From Schizophyllum amplum (Eukaryota > Basidiomycota > Agaricomycetes > Agaricales > Schizophyllaceae), in NCBI GenBank assembly GCA_007026445.1, contig VDMD01000001.1:558001-622000 (forward strand): a stretch of DNA of 64,000 bases. The letters run 5' to 3'. Under the pieces are notes generated by a model that was given only the letters and a program-made list of their open reading frames with translations, was not told the DNA's origin and ran no database searches. Made by a program: the position numbers and the translations under genes. This document shows positions 36,329 through 48,862 of this stretch, in pieces; positions within the stretch are counted from its first letter, which is position 1, and every line of letters starts with the position of its first letter.

Positions 36329-37473
36329 GGCGGACGCCTGACGAGCGGCGGGGGTGTGGATAAGTAGAGTGGCGGCGTCTAGTCAAAGTCTCTAGTTGTG
36401 GGTATCATGGAGGGAGGACGAGGGTCATTCGGCGCCCGGACTTGAACCGACCAGCCTGAGAGATGATGATTATTCGGATGTCATCTTTCCCCGCATGTCC
36501 GGCAACCGATGATGTCGCTGATGGGTTCGATCTTGGCGCGCGCAGCTGAATCATGGACCTACACTTTGGACCCACGGGGACAAACTTCGGACCACAATGT
36601 CCACACAATATGTCGTGAATTCCTCCGAAGCCGAGGCTAGCACGGACTTGTCTTCGAAGACGTTATGATCACAATGGCCACAGAGCAAACTTGAACCTCA
36701 CAGTCGAGGTCTGCGTGTAGACAGTTGTCGACGGGGAGAGGGAAAGAGAGGAAACGATGTCTACATCGGAAGCCGTATATATACTGGTCAAAAGCAAAAA
36801 TGACGGCAGGCCAAATAGGGAACAGCACAGAGAAGATGCGTCAGAATGGCTTTATGACGCTGACAGCCGCCTAGTCCACCATGCTCTCGTCTTCCACTGA
36901 ACGTTTGAACCATCACGTTCATTCGTCTATCCGCCACAGGACATTCGGCAGGTTCGACAAGTCGTGGCCTATATTGTGCTTCCACGCGCAGAGATAATCT
37001 GCTCGCGGTCAGCACCACCAAGAACAGCGACTGAAGACAGTGAAGCGTACATTCTAGACATCCGATGACCGAAACACCTGAGGCAACTGCTGCAGCGCGG
37101 CTTGAAGCTTCCGCAGAAAAGCGTCTAGCAGAGGGCGAGCTGACCTACGGGCCTTCCTTGACGAGCTGGTGCTTCGTACGGATGTTGGCCGTGCTGCTGG
37201 GCCCTGTAGTACTTGGGCGACTTCGGGCTACTGAAGGAGAGGCCATATCTCGAGAACGTGGTATCATATTCCATGAGGTAGTGGACGCAGGTACAACTGC
37301 GAGGCTGAGCCAAGAGGAATCTCTCCTATGTGTGCTTGAGGGCGGATCCCTAATAGTGCGATGTTTGTGCGATCGAAGGGTATAAGAAGACACCAAAAAA
37401 GCTTCCAAGGCTCCGTAGATATCTGTCTGGCATTCAGCTAAACTGAAGAGACAGCAGAAAGCACATACGCACG
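36329..37473. other. Intergenic, no supported gene
   Basis: Short open frames on both strands have no family features. A GGTTCAAGTCC box (reverse strand, near 36435) resembles a tRNA B box but no tRNA can be folded around it. Confidence 0.35.
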
Positions 37474-37773
37474 CTATGTTTCTGCAGTTTTTCGCTTGCG
37501 CCCTACAAACATCTCCTTCACCGTGATGTCCGCTCCAGATATGTGTTCTTGCGCATGCGCGGGTCGTGCTAATCGTCGCAACCTCGTCATCTCGTCGTCC
37601 GGTATGCGATCCCCACTGCGCAATCGCTGCAGAATGTCCTGCAGGACGGAGGTGCGCGCGTCCAGCGAAAGCTCTTCCTCTTCCCACTGCTTCTTCAAGC
37701 GGATGCGGTGTATAGAAAGGGAGACAATGGCAGTGGCGGAGACGAGCTCCACGAAATACCTGCTGAAAGACAT
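37474..37773 (-). CDS. Small conserved protein, 99 residues
   Basis: Starts MSFSRYFVELVSATAIVSLSIH, a single hydrophobic helix, followed by a charged helix (RLKKQWEEEELSLDARTSVLQDILQRLRSG) and RRLARP. The pattern, a short N-terminal membrane anchor and a coiled-coil-like segment, recalls small mitochondrial membrane proteins of basidiomycetes, but I cannot name it. It is divergent from the phosphotransferase gene, 152 bp apart, so the two share a promoter region. A longer frame upstream was not used because this ATG begins the conserved-looking segment. Confidence 0.6.
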   Translation of the reverse strand: MSFSRYFVELVSATAIVSLSIHRIRLKKQWEEEELSLDARTSVLQDILQRLRSGDRIPDDEMTRLRRLARPAHAQEHISGADITVKEMFVGRKRKTAET

Positions 37774-37925
37774 GATGGAGAGAGATGACCAGGAGATGGA
37801 CGGTTTGCCCGTTCGGCCCGACAGCCGCGCCATCACACGATGTTCCCCCGGTCAATCAACTGCCCGGACGCCGGTTCTTAGGTTCGTGTGGGGTCCGAAC
37901 AGAGGATGGTCTCCCTCCCGCGCTC

Positions 37926-39493
37926 ATGGCGAACGACGGCAAGACCAAGAAGATCGGCGGTGAAGTCGGCGACGTCCGCGCCAACATCGACGTCGACAGC
38001 CTGAACAAGTACATTGCCCATCATGTGCAAGCGCTCCAGGCGCCTGTTCATGTCAAGCAGTTCAAGGTGCGTACTAGCAGTCTAGTTCCACATAACCATG
38101 CTAAATATCCCTTGCTCGTCAGTTTGGCCAGGTAAATGGGCTAGGAGCCTCCAGAAACCATGCTCATGTACCCTCAGTCCAACCCCACCTATTTCCTGAC
38201 GGACGCGAGGTACGTTGCGCCCACCCGCTCTGCATACGCCGCTCATGCCCAGCAGCGGCAAACGCGCGGTCCTCCGTAAGAAGCCCGCGGGTAAGCTCCT
38301 CAGCAAGACCGCCCACCAAGTCGAGCGCGAGTACACTGTCCTTCACGCGCTGCACAAGCACAACCAGAAGCCCACGACGCCAGCCGCGCAGCGCGTGCCA
38401 GTGCCCGAGCCCTATGTTCTGTGCGAAGACACCGGGGTCATCGGGACACCCTTCTACATCATGGAATTCCTCGATGGCCGCATATTCACGAACCCGCTCA
38501 TGCCAGAGGTGGATGTGGCGGATAGGAAAGAAATGTGCGTACAAATTACGGTTCGTATCCATTCTAGCTTATCACTCTACTTTCCAAGTTGGCTCTCCGC
38601 CACACGCACCCTCGCCGCGCTCTCCTCCCTCGACATCGACGCAGTCGGCCTCTCTGCCTTCGGCCCGCATACTCCCTACTACCCGCGGCAGATCAAGTCG
38701 CTTGCTAGGGTCTCCCTCGCGCAGGCAGCGGCCGTCGACGTGGACTCGAAGGAGCCTGTCGGCAAGATCCCTCACTTCGACGACATCGTGAAGTGGTACG
38801 GGGCGCATCTACCGGACGAACGGAAGACTGGGCTGCGCATCACGCACGGGGATTATAAACTCGACAACCTCGTATTCCATGCCACCGAAAACCGCGTCAT
38901 TGGCATTCTGGATTGGGAGCTGTGCACTTTGGGGAGCCCGGTGAGTCGCCTCTCATGCTATGTGCACTTGCGTTTGCCTTATGTATGTTCAGCTTCCTGA
39001 CCTTGCGAATCTCACGGCGCCTTGGGCGACGGACGCGTCCAAGTACGTGGCCTTCCCAGAGGCCAACCAATCCACTCCCCCAGCCAATCAATCCACCCTC
39101 ATCATCAACTTCGGGCGCGATGCCCCCGTCTCGCTCGACGTGCTCGAGAGGGAGTACTGCCGAATCACCCAGTTCGAGTACCCCATCAAGGAGATGGTCT
39201 TCGCGAGGAGCTTTCATATGTTCAAGGTACGCCCACAAGCTCGTGCCACAAATCTTTATTTGCCTTCTCGCCGCCAATGTTCAACCCCCCCGACTCTCTG
39301 CACATCCCTGCTCACCGTGCAACCCTACCTATACTCACCCACCATCCAGTACTCCATCATCTCCCAGGGTATCGCTGCCCGCTACGCGCTCCGGCAGGCG
39401 AGTTCAGAGCAGGCTTTTACCCAAGGCTCGATGTTCCCCACGCTGGGAAACATCGCATGGGACTTGTTGCCGAAGGAGGAAGCAAAGTTGTAA
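37926..39493 (+). CDS. ACAD10/11-type APH phosphotransferase
   Basis: The exons encode an aminoglycoside-phosphotransferase-fold kinase like the N-terminal domain of ACAD10/ACAD11. Landmarks: MANDGKTKKIGGEVGDV, NKYIAHHVQ, FGQSNPTYFLTDA, KRAVLRKKPAGKLLSKTAHQVEREY (nucleotide-binding Lys and Glu), TPFYIMEFLDGRIF, ITHGDYKLDNLVFH (catalytic HGDxxxxN) and GILDWELCTLG (metal-binding Asp). The acyl-CoA dehydrogenase half is absent, as is usual in fungi. Exon 2 is only 9 nt (38123-38131, Phe-Gly-Gln), supported by the conserved FGQSNPTY motif that spans it. In mammals ACAD10/11 use this fold to phosphorylate 4-hydroxy acids; the same role here is inference. Confidence 0.88.
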
Positions 39494-39676
39494 TCATTCC
39501 TTGATCAATTGTACAGTACGGACAGCACGTCTTCACGAATATCGAACAACGAGGATTGAGAAGATGATGCAAGCAACCTCAGAAAAGCTCGAGGACTCGA
39601 GTTTTCGGAAAAGCTCCCTAAACACCCGGGAGAACTCGCATGGATGCCCCGGAAAACCCCAAGGACCCGCGCGTGC

Positions 39677-40847
39677 TTAAGCAAGCTCGGGGAACAAAGA
39701 AGGAAGGACAGACTCGCAACCACCACGGAAGACAAAGTCCGCCTGCTCGTCCTTCTCGCTAGGGTCGAGATTGAAGACTGCGACCTTGCCGCCGTGGCGC
39801 TGCACGCGGTATGCGTAAGTGGACGCTGGGCGGACCTGCGAGGGGGCGTCAGACAACTTAGTCAGCTCCTCAGGCAACGGTGGAAATTTGCGGATTGTAC
39901 ACCAGCAATAAACTCACCGTCGAGCTCGTCCCAATCACCAAGCACATGTCCGCTTTGTAGACAATGCTATTGATCTCGTCCAGATAATACGGCTTCTCGC
40001 CAAACCACACCACGCCCGGGCGCGCGAGGGCGCCACAGGCGCGGCACCGAGGGAGGTCGGCGAGAGGTATGTTGATCTCTTTCGTGCCGGCATCGGTGTA
40101 GTTTGCGAACGATGCGTTGGCTGCACCGAGCGCAGGGCATAGAGGGTCCGTGCGGTCCTCCTCGCAGTGATCGCAAGCCGTGCACCGGACGTCGAAGATG
40201 GGGCCGTGCATCTCGAGGATGGAGTTCGGGAAAACAGGGCGCTTCTGTGGTTTTTTGTCCGTGGGCTTGTCGCCGGTCGGCGTGTCAGCGGTGGACGAAG
40301 AAGGGGAGGCCTCGACGTTCACGAGGGCATTCAACGTGTCGACAGACAGCCTGTCCACGTTCTGCGTAATAAGGTGGAAGGACTTGGCCTCGGGCGCGAC
40401 TTTTCGGAGTTGTGCAGGCAGGGACATCTTGGCTACGACCTGATGGGCAGAGTTGGGCTTGGCTTCTAAACACCTTCACATCGAGCGTTAGAGTCACGTC
40501 GAGGATGAGGGCTCTGATGTCGAAGAAGGGAGCATATATGTCGAGTATAGATGATATCATCTAAGAGAGGTGGGCTCACTTTGTACGCCGATAGTGGTAG
40601 AACTGCCATACGAGCGATGGGTTTGCCTCAAATGCCTCTGGTGTAGCTAAAGCGGTGGCAGACAGGGATCGCCACATGCCACCGCCGTCGCGAAAGGTGG
40701 GTATGCCTGTACAGACAGATCAGTCAGGGCGGTGAATTATATCATTCACTTGGGATGACCTGAGGCGGCAGACAACCCTGCACCAGCGATGACAACGATG
40801 TGCTTGCTGGAGCGGAATGCCTCCCGAAAAGCCGTCGCGGAGTCCAT
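39677..40847 (-). CDS. SIRT5-type sirtuin (NAD-dependent deacylase)
   Basis: Sir2-family enzyme. Start [19 protein letters not shown], then [20 protein letters not shown] (NAD site), [19 protein letters not shown] (catalytic His), CTAC and CRAC (four zinc Cys), [10 protein letters not shown] and [12 protein letters not shown] and [12 protein letters not shown] fit the class III (SIRT5, desuccinylase/demalonylase) group. The substrate-reading Tyr and Arg may lie in FYHYRR but were not aligned. A Ser/Thr/Lys insert ([14 protein letters not shown]) follows the NVDRL helix. The junction between exons 2 and 3 is untidy: the best-looking donor GTGAGC leaves the frame wrong, and an upstream GTACAA (after Tyr-Arg) is needed to reach AKPNSAH. 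Confidence 0.88.
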
Positions 40848-41471
40848 CTTCCGAGGTGCTTGTTCAACTACAAAGCTGATTGTAACTCAGATATCAGCTG
40901 TTGCTGAGGGAATGAGCAAAATACTGACTGTAATTCGCAAGCCTGCAGGTTGCCAAGGTTAGGACAATGACGGTTGAAGTTCACCATGCACCACGCGACC
41001 GACACGCGCTGGGTAGACCACGTGAGCGAGTAACCAAACAACACTCGACCTGCAAGAGTTGACCTCAAAGTACTGGAGGTTCGACTGAAGTACAAGGACC
41101 GTGCCCACGCAGCTGCAGTGATATCCCTCCCATGTGGATAGATGGATATTCTAGTATACTGGTAGTGCTGACAGGTAACGAGGGATGTCCTAAGCCGAGG
41201 ATACTATGATACGTGTTCGCCAACCGCCATCTTTTGCCTACTTCCCCCAACCTCCAACTCCTCCCCTGATCGCCGAATGGACACCCCCCGACCGAATGCT
41301 AATAGAAGACAGGATAGATAGAATACAGATTTCTCTTCCTTCACAAGCGACGAGGCCCTCCGGCACCCGCAAAAGCGATCGAGAAAAAGTAGCAAAGACA
41401 AGATGGTGTCACGGAACAACTGACTGACTGAACCGGCCGGCAAGCGCGTTGGTCGCGCCGCAACATGTGTA
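40848..41471. other. Intergenic
   Basis: Sirtuin promoter side and 3' flank of the OPT transporter. Nothing recognisable. Confidence 0.35.
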
Positions 41472-44400
41472 CTATGACGAGGGTATCCCGCCCTCGGGCA
41501 CTTGCCGTAGCGGGGTCCGGTTGTAGTCAGCCGCTGGAAAAGGCGCGTCAGTGACTGAGCCTAGACTGGCAGTAGAGTACGCACTGTTCATAAACACTGT
41601 GTTCCCCCACCAATCCAGATTTACGCCCCCTTTCGGGAACTGCAGCGTCAAGAAGATGAAGATGAGCGAGAGGACGGTCCCTGCGTGCACGCGTCAGTAC
41701 TGTGATCCAGCTCCAATGGTCCGTACCCCACTCACCACTGTCGATGGCCGCGCTCGTCACATAGTTAAACTTGCTCCACCACGCGAAATTCCTCTTACGG
41801 ATGAGGAACTGGAATATGAAGCCCACAAGGAACCAACTGGAGTAGTTGATCCCCGTCGCCGGTGGTATTTGCGAGACACCGTTGAGCACAACCGGCGTCG
41901 AGACGTACTTGATCCAGGAGTTCGGGTACCGCCGTTGCCAGAACCAGAATGGAAGCGGGAGAAACGCGCCCACGATCATGGCATAAAGGTGTGGATGGTA
42001 GATTGAGCCTGTTCCGAACTGTCGCACCGGTCCAACAAGACCCCTGAAGACCCGTCAACATCGAGATATGAGCACATGACCGGCAAGAGTACTCACCAGA
42101 CCGCGCTCGCAGTGAAGAAGACCTGGTTGTGCGGGCACGTGAGTTGACTTTTCTGCTTTTCCGAGCAGATGTCTTCAACGTTGCTGAACAACCATGTCTT
42201 TACACCGACTTGCAGGAAGGCACTCAGAACGGTTGCGACGAGTTGCACTACATCGATGTCAGTGAAGTCCAATGTAACAACGCAAAGGAAGCCGCACCCA
42301 TGAACGTTGCGCGTGGGGGAACCTTGACGTAGTGGCCGAGCTTCAGGTCCTGCACAAAATTCTGCGCCGACGCGAGCGTCTGCACGGAGTACGCCTTGAA
42401 GACCATGTTCGCCAACGGGTTCCCGGGCACGAGCGTGCCAGGAATGATCTGAGCCAGGATGTTGATCGTGACCTAAATCGATCTATGAGTATTGTATCCC
42501 ACCCCATCGCGTAAGATACTCACCCCCTGCCCCGTCATCGCATAGATGAAGCCGCTCGGCAGCACATATAGGATTGGCAGAATGATCGCCACCAGCAGCG
42601 CGTACACCGGCACGCCCGTGTTCCAGACCTCGACTGCGACGATGGCCAAGGAGAAGAACACCACAAGCGCACACAGATACCACCAATTTGGGACCTCGGG
42701 ATAGTTGCGCATCAGCTTAGCATGTATGTCGTCCGCTTCCACACGCAGCCGCTTCGCGCCGTTGACCAGCGTACGCCCGTGGTACAGAATGGTGTGGATG
42801 ATCACGCTCGTCGACAGCGCGAACGCCAGCAGGTACGTCATGGCATAAGTCGCCGGCAGGTACAGTGGCGAGTAGTTGTTGTACGCCTCCTCATCGAAGG
42901 TGTCTTGCTTCGTCAACACGCGCGAGATGTTGTACGAGTTGCCGAAGCGGTCATATGGCTCGTTCGCAGAGATGGGGAAGTAGGACAGCTGCCACGTCTG
43001 TGGGACAGATTTAGCGTCTTTCATCAAGGTGTTAGAGCGGACACTGACGTTCGTATAGTACAGGATAGGCGTTAGGATCCAGAAGAAGAACACAAAGCCA
43101 GCAAATATGTGCACCTGCGCCCACCATGGCACTGCAGGGCCATCAGTTCACGATCACGGGTGCGGTGAGACCGACGTACCCATGAGAGGACTAGAGATCC
43201 AGGATATCTGGGTCCAGTCGAACGACAGTATGCCCATTCCCAAGCCAGAGCTCACGCCGAACAACTGGTTGACAGGGATGTTGTCCGGCACTGCCCAGCA
43301 GACGTACGAGAACATTGACAACCCAACGAATAGGAAGCCTGTCCAATCTCGCCTGTAAGAAGATGTGCCATAGGACCGGATCCAGCACATGACGCACCGG
43401 GGACGAAGAACCAGAGGAATGCGCCGCCGCAGATCCAGCAGAAGTAACGATACCGCGTCATGCCGTTGCGACGTGTCTCGTTTACGCTGACAGTGTCCGT
43501 GGACATCATGCCTTCCTCCTCAGCGTGGAGTGTATTCAGAAGAGTACACGCCACTAGGTTGGAAGGCCAGACCATGGACGCCGGCCAGACCAAGAACCGT
43601 CGGCACAATCCTATACGATGTTGCATCAAGCGCACGCCCGTCACCTTTATAGCGAGAAAACACACCAGCAAGACCAAAGCCAGTAAGCTGCGTCGCTAGT
43701 ACGAGCGTTACCTCGAACCAGTAATCAAATTCCTGCTCGTAATAGACCTGCAGTAGATTAGCTTCTACTGCAGCTAAGATAACATGCTACACACCTGAGA
43801 GACGACGATCGCGTTGAGCGCATACGGCGACGAGATGGAGACATTCGACATGATGAACACAAGAGCATGCTCTTTGATACTCCACGGGCCTGGGTTGAGG
43901 GAGAAGGATAGGCTCCGCGGTTCTGATAGCCGCGAGAGGGTGTGGTGGAGCTTCCTGGTGAACCAAGAGCCCTCCGGTTGGGGCTCATCGACCGCGGTAG
44001 AGACGGACTTGCTATGTGAGTGAGAGTGGGAGTGTTGCCCGTAGTCGGGTGCCGTAGGGGGCGCAGTGTGTGGTAATGAAGGGACGAGGAAGCGTGGTAG
44101 TCGGGGTAGCGGGATGCGATAGGTTGTGATAGGCAAGCAGAACGCGAGGAGGCGGCCAAATGGGTAGGAGATTAAGAGGAGGACTAGTGAGATGATACTG
44201 GGCGCAGGTTGTCGAAAATTGAAGAAAGTGTTGAGACCACCTGATAGGAGAGACAGCAGAAGGCCGATGAACCATGTCCGCAAGGTCAGGGCGGGCATGT
44301 CGGGGTCATCGATGTTGGACACCGACGCTCGCACTTCTGGGTATGGCGAGTCTTCTTCCTCTATCGCATCAAAGTCGAACTCCATCCTGCGGATATGATA

Positions 44401-45142
44401 GTCAATTTCTGATGCATCGCCAAAGAGACGAGGCAACGCACTTGATGCTACCCTCGGCGCCCAAGTCGTCCTCATCCTCCACGTAGCCGCTGACAGGGGT
44501 GCTGAATCCGCTGGCATCGCTGATCTCGCTGGCGTAGCGCTGCTTGCTAGAACCCACGGCGGCTTCCAGATCCCGGTCTCTGTGGCTCGCCTTTTCCGAT
44601 GCGGTGGGCGGGAGCGATACGTGAACCTCACGCGAGGAGACGGTGCCAGTCGCGGTTTGGGGGACGGAGTGGGGTATCCTGCGCATGTGAAAGTCGCCGT
44701 CACCAGCGGGGGTGTCGTGGGAGGCGGTTGAGGGGGGTGACTGGGGAGGCGGGAGGGAGGATTTGAGCGGCGCATCGTCAGAGGGACCACCCAGGGCGAG
44801 GCTCGAGGCGCCGACAAGCGTGGAATCGGCGGGGAAGCGGGCGTAGGGGTCGAACGCGGGCTCCGGATAAGCGACGGGGTGATGGGTGTCTGGCTGCTGC
44901 TGCGAGAGCTGCTGTTGCTGCTGGCGCTCTGCGTCGGCGGTGGAGGGGGGAAGAAATGCAAAGACGTCCTCATCGTCGGACTCCTCCTCCTCGTCCTCGT
45001 AAGAGCCGTCGGTGTATACAGAGTCAGCGCCGGTAGTGTACTGTTGGTCGCGGACGAAGGGGTTGTAGGCGGATGCGGCTGTCATGGGGCGACCACCGGC
45101 CGTCTGCGGGCGGCCTGAGGCCGTCGTCGGGCGGTCCGCCAT
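41472..45142 (-). CDS. OPT-family oligopeptide transporter
   Basis: Large multi-exon membrane transporter of the oligopeptide transporter (Isp4/Opt) family that takes up small peptides with protons. The N-terminal 250 residues are cytosolic and disordered with an acidic stretch (DEEEESDDED) and a poly-Gln run. The membrane part starts at LTLRTWFIGLLLSLLSGGLNTFFNFR, and continues with family segments PGPWSIKEHALVFIMSNVS, RRFLVWPASMVWPSNL, ISSPLMG, LPATYAMTYLLAFALSTSVI, NILAQIIPGTLVPGNPLANM, GLVGPVRQFGTGSIY and PPATGINYSSW. It ends VPEGGIPSS. All the expected blocks are in order and the sampled junctions keep frame. The start is the ATG at MADRPTTASG. Confidence 0.9.
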
Positions 45143-45904
45143 CGAGAACAAAGAATGAGCGGCGGCGGCGACGTCGTGGGCAAAATCAAGGAGGAGGAGG
45201 GCAACTCGGATTCAGGCACCACACCGGCCGGCCTCGGCTGATCCCACCCCTTTTTGGTCCCTGGAGTTCCTGGCCTGAATATCCTCTCCGTCGCCACAAA
45301 TGCCACAAATTCGAGGTTTACTCGCTGCACCGTTGGGAGACTGAGAAGAAGAACGAGACCTGAAGAGAGCGCAACGAAATGCAACAACCAACAACGATAC
45401 CGAACCCTGATTACCATATTGGGATTTCCATCACGTGGATCCAACATCAACATCAACAGGGACGTGGCGACTCCGAAGTCCCTTGAAGAGGAACGCCATC
45501 TGCAGCTAACAGTCCCTTCTGAACCGTCGCAAGCACGTCCGCGCCACCTCAGAGCCCGCAGCAGCAGCACCCGCACGTACAAAGTCCTACAAAGTTCATT
45601 GCCGGACCCGTTCCCGCGCTTTATCGCCCAGGAACTGCGAGTTCGTGACCGTGTGCCTATGCGCCCTGCCATGCTCACCGTGCGCGGCCTTTTTGCGGCC
45701 TGCGCTGCTCGTCCTGCTCGGAACACTTGCACCGCACCCTCAGCGCAGCCTCCATCTCCGCGTCGCGCGCTTCCCCTTTCGGCGCCGGCGCTCACTCACT
45801 CTCGGTGATGTCGACGGAAGACTGAGGTGCGTCACGATGATTCATTCACTTGTCAATTGACCGGCCGGACTTGTGACCGGAGTTGGACTGACATTGGTGA
45901 CAAG

Positions 45905-45944
45905 ACGTTCAACGTTCAACGTTCGAACGTTCAACGTTCAACTT
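45905..45944. repeat. GTTCAAC short tandem repeat
   Basis: About five copies of a 7-8 bp unit (GTTCAAC, one variant GTTCGAAC) in a row. Confidence 0.8.
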
Positions 45945-47001
45945 CAAGGTCTTCGCTTCCCGTCTGTGCTGCCTCGGACACGATCCTGCTCTTCCCGATG
46001 CTTTTGGACAACTGCTATGGTCAGAACTTTCCGGCAAACCGTGATCTCATCCAGCCGATCACCCAGCCAAACGGCGAGCTGTGTCTTTTCCACGAGACCG
46101 TGGTTCCCGCCCTCGAAAGTCGCAGGTGGCCACGAACTTTCTCTCCATCGGTTCGTAAAAATTCCCCGCTGATCTTTGACTACAGACTATATCTGCCTGC
46201 CGCCTCAAGCACTTAACAAGCCATGCCCTGCCATGGACGGTGGCAGCACCAAGCATGAAGGCACAACGTGCCGACATCAGGTTTACCCTTGCCTACAGGA
46301 TCGCGGGATCGCGGGATCATCTACTGCACATCCGCAGGACGCCGCTGATCCATCGATGTCGATGAAGCAATTGTAGGGTGCGAGGCCATATAGGTAAGTA
46401 GGTGAGTTAGGCATGCACTGAATGGAAGCGCCAGGGCTGCGTCTGACCTGAACATTTAGACTGAATGGCTGCGTCTGACATCACTGTTACTTACCGGAGG
46501 TCGAGCCAGGGTTGCTCTGGACGGGGGCGCTGCAGGGGCGCTGCATGCCCTTTGTTGAGGCGCTGGACGGTTCTGTCAAGGGCGCTGGATGCCCTGCGTC
46601 GAGGCGCCGCAGCATGTTTGTCGTTCAGGGCTGCATCATGTCGGTCGTCGACTCTTGCTATTCAACAAACCCGGGACCGTCGTCGCGTTTGGTTTTCCAG
46701 TGTCTGGCCTTGGTATTTATCTGGCTATGGTACCTCGCCCTGGGCTCACCGAGGTAAGTAAATGTGCCCAAATGAGTAAGTAGGTCTTTTTACTGATCCT
46801 TGCCCGCACAGATGGTACTACTTAGATATCTGCTACAGGTCCGCCTCGACGGTAGGTCTGTCGCGGCGAACGGAGGAGCCTCAGGTACAAACATGAAGAG
46901 ATATGACTGAGACGAACATGAAGACAACGCAAGGATGAACATGAAGACTGGGTACTTACATATCGATGGGCGCACCAGGAGTTGAGGCACGCGAGAACGA
47001 A

Positions 47002-47089
47002 GCATACGCCTCGCAAGGACGGATTGCGCGCATCGCGAGGACGGATCGTGCGCTTCGCGAGGACGAATGGTGCGCCTCGAGGGGGCAGG
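47002..47089. repeat. 22-bp tandem repeat, four units
   Basis: Units share the pattern TGCGC.TCGCGAGGACGG with a few substitutions, the last unit being the most diverged. Confidence 0.75.
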
Positions 47090-48153
47090 AGGGATATGGC
47101 GTGAGAGACTCAGACTACGCAGGAGGTGAGATGCGGTGAAGGGTTGTTCGCGGCATCGTTAAAGGGCGGGGGACCTCATCCAGCGATATTGCAGGTGCTG
47201 CCGTCAGCGTCGACGCCGCAAATCCTCGAGCTTGGCAGGTTCGTACTCATCACCCCTTTGAGCTGAGTATCAGGACCTTACCGATTGTTTTCGTAATCCT
47301 CTGGACGTGCCCGGTCGCACGCACGTTCTCCAATTTCGCTCTGCCTCTAGAAGAATTGTGCTGTCATCCTCCCCATCGTTTTGCTCGGCCAGCGGTCCGT
47401 TTCCCTCCCGGATTGGTACCACACTTGACTCCGACGCCAGTGACTTGTCATGCACCTCGCTTTCCCGTCCCACCACCACTGGTCATTCATCGACGAGCGA
47501 CTCTTATCACTTCGAGCAACTCGGCGTCCACCTCTTGCAATCGCAGCGCCACCCTCGACCTGTGACCGAATACCGTTCAAGTTCTGTGTCACAGTGGTTG
47601 TCACTTGTCCTATTTCGCGCGCCCTGTATCACTGTTGCCTGCCTCCCTGTGGCGCTCCCCCAGTGTCGCCTCACTGCCGAATTACATGCGAATGAGCCTC
47701 CTAGGAGCCTCTATCAACCCACAGCGGGAGGTCTGCCGACAGAGGCGCTGACTGCACTCGCACTCGGTGGCTTTCCGACGATGAATGCGGACCTCCGTCT
47801 GTCTTCAAGCTTCAAGAACAGCATGTTTGATTAGACGTATGTTTACTCTTGCATGAATAAAGTAAGCGTGCTACCATGCACCATCGACGCTTCAAGTTTT
47901 GAAGGAGTGACTGCGTTGAGCTCGCTGAGCTACTTACAACATAAACCAAGTGGAAGTAGCAAAGGCTTCTCGAACGAGGATGCCGCTGGATTTCTGAATA
48001 GATAATGCTAGTAGTTCTACTAGCTTCATGAAGACAACTTGAGAAACGACGGACGCAGGAAGGGTGGTGCACGCGACGCCACAAATTGAGGTTGGACTTG
48101 ACAACGCGCTTGGCAAATACAGATCAACGAAACGCGGGTATACTTTCGACGCC

Positions 48154-48862
48154 ATGGTGCGCGTACCACGTCGCGCGCGCGTGCATTCTCTCTGACGATG
48201 TCTCCAGTTACCCTTGTCTCTCCTGACGGCGGCACAAAATAAGCCTATGGTGCGCCTCAGGCTCTTCATCAAGTCCCAAAATACTCATATTGTCCGCGTT
48301 TCTCCAGCTCGTCGAGCTGAAGAACGGCGAGACCTTCAACGGCCATCTCGTCAACTGCGACAACTTCATGAACATTACCCTGCGCGAGGTGTACCAGACA
48401 AATGCGGACGGGGACCGCTTCTGGAAGCTGAAGGAGTGCTACATCCGCGGGAGCACGGTGCGTGTGCATGCTGATCGGCGCCTATCTTGCTCACTCGATG
48501 TGTTCCCCTTTTCCTCCCCGGCCACTTATGGACTGTCTTCTTGACTTCAACGCGCGTAGATCAAGTACCTGCGCATACCGGACTTGCTGCTTGACCAGGT
48601 CAAGGAGGAGCAACTTCGCGCAAGGGAGGCCGGCCGCGCAGCGCGTGGCTCGCACACGGGGCAAAGGGGTGCGTCAACCAACTGGCTTCACGGCTCCCTT
48701 TCTGATGACTCTCTCCTTTAGGTCGCGGCGGACCACAGATGCGCGGAGGTGCGTATTCCCATAGCCCGATCGCTAAGTTTCGCTCAACATCCAACAGCTG
48801 GACGCGGTCGCGGTGCACCCCCTCGCGGCGGCGGCCCAAGAGGGCGCGGACGAGGCGCCTGA
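48154..48862 (+). CDS. LSM4: U6 snRNA-associated Sm-like protein LSm4
   Basis: Exons 48154-48156 (ATG only), 48208-48249, 48308-48457, 48560-48668, 48722-48748 and 48798-48862 encode 131 residues: [37 protein letters not shown] (Sm1), [18 protein letters not shown] (Sm2) and an RGG tail ([20 protein letters not shown]). LSm4 is part of the Lsm1-7 ring in mRNA decay and the Lsm2-8 ring on U6 snRNA in splicing; the RGG tail is typical of fungal and animal LSm4. As in RPS14, the first coding exon is just the start codon. All introns are GT-AG and in frame. Confidence 0.95.

Larger units (their letters stand above)
45143..48153. other. 3-kb intergenic region with repeats
   Basis: No supported gene. 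Open frames at 45254-45808, 45082-45795 (minus) and 47307-47834 are long but lack ATG starts or domains and have strongly skewed composition. Contains the GTTCAAC microsatellite (45905-45944) and 22-bp tandem repeats (47002-47089). Confidence 0.4.

Noticed and set aside
36425..36500. tRNA-like 3' half (GGTTCAAGTCC on the minus strand)
   Set aside because: No matching 5' acceptor strand or D-arm within 70-110 nt; the T-stem is imperfect.
45082..45808. Overlapping long frames on both strands
   Set aside because: Both are strongly compositional (GC-rich), overlap each other and the OPT start, and show no domain.
47307..47834. Ser-rich 175-codon frame
   Set aside because: Begins with GTG, has no useful ATG and no family features.
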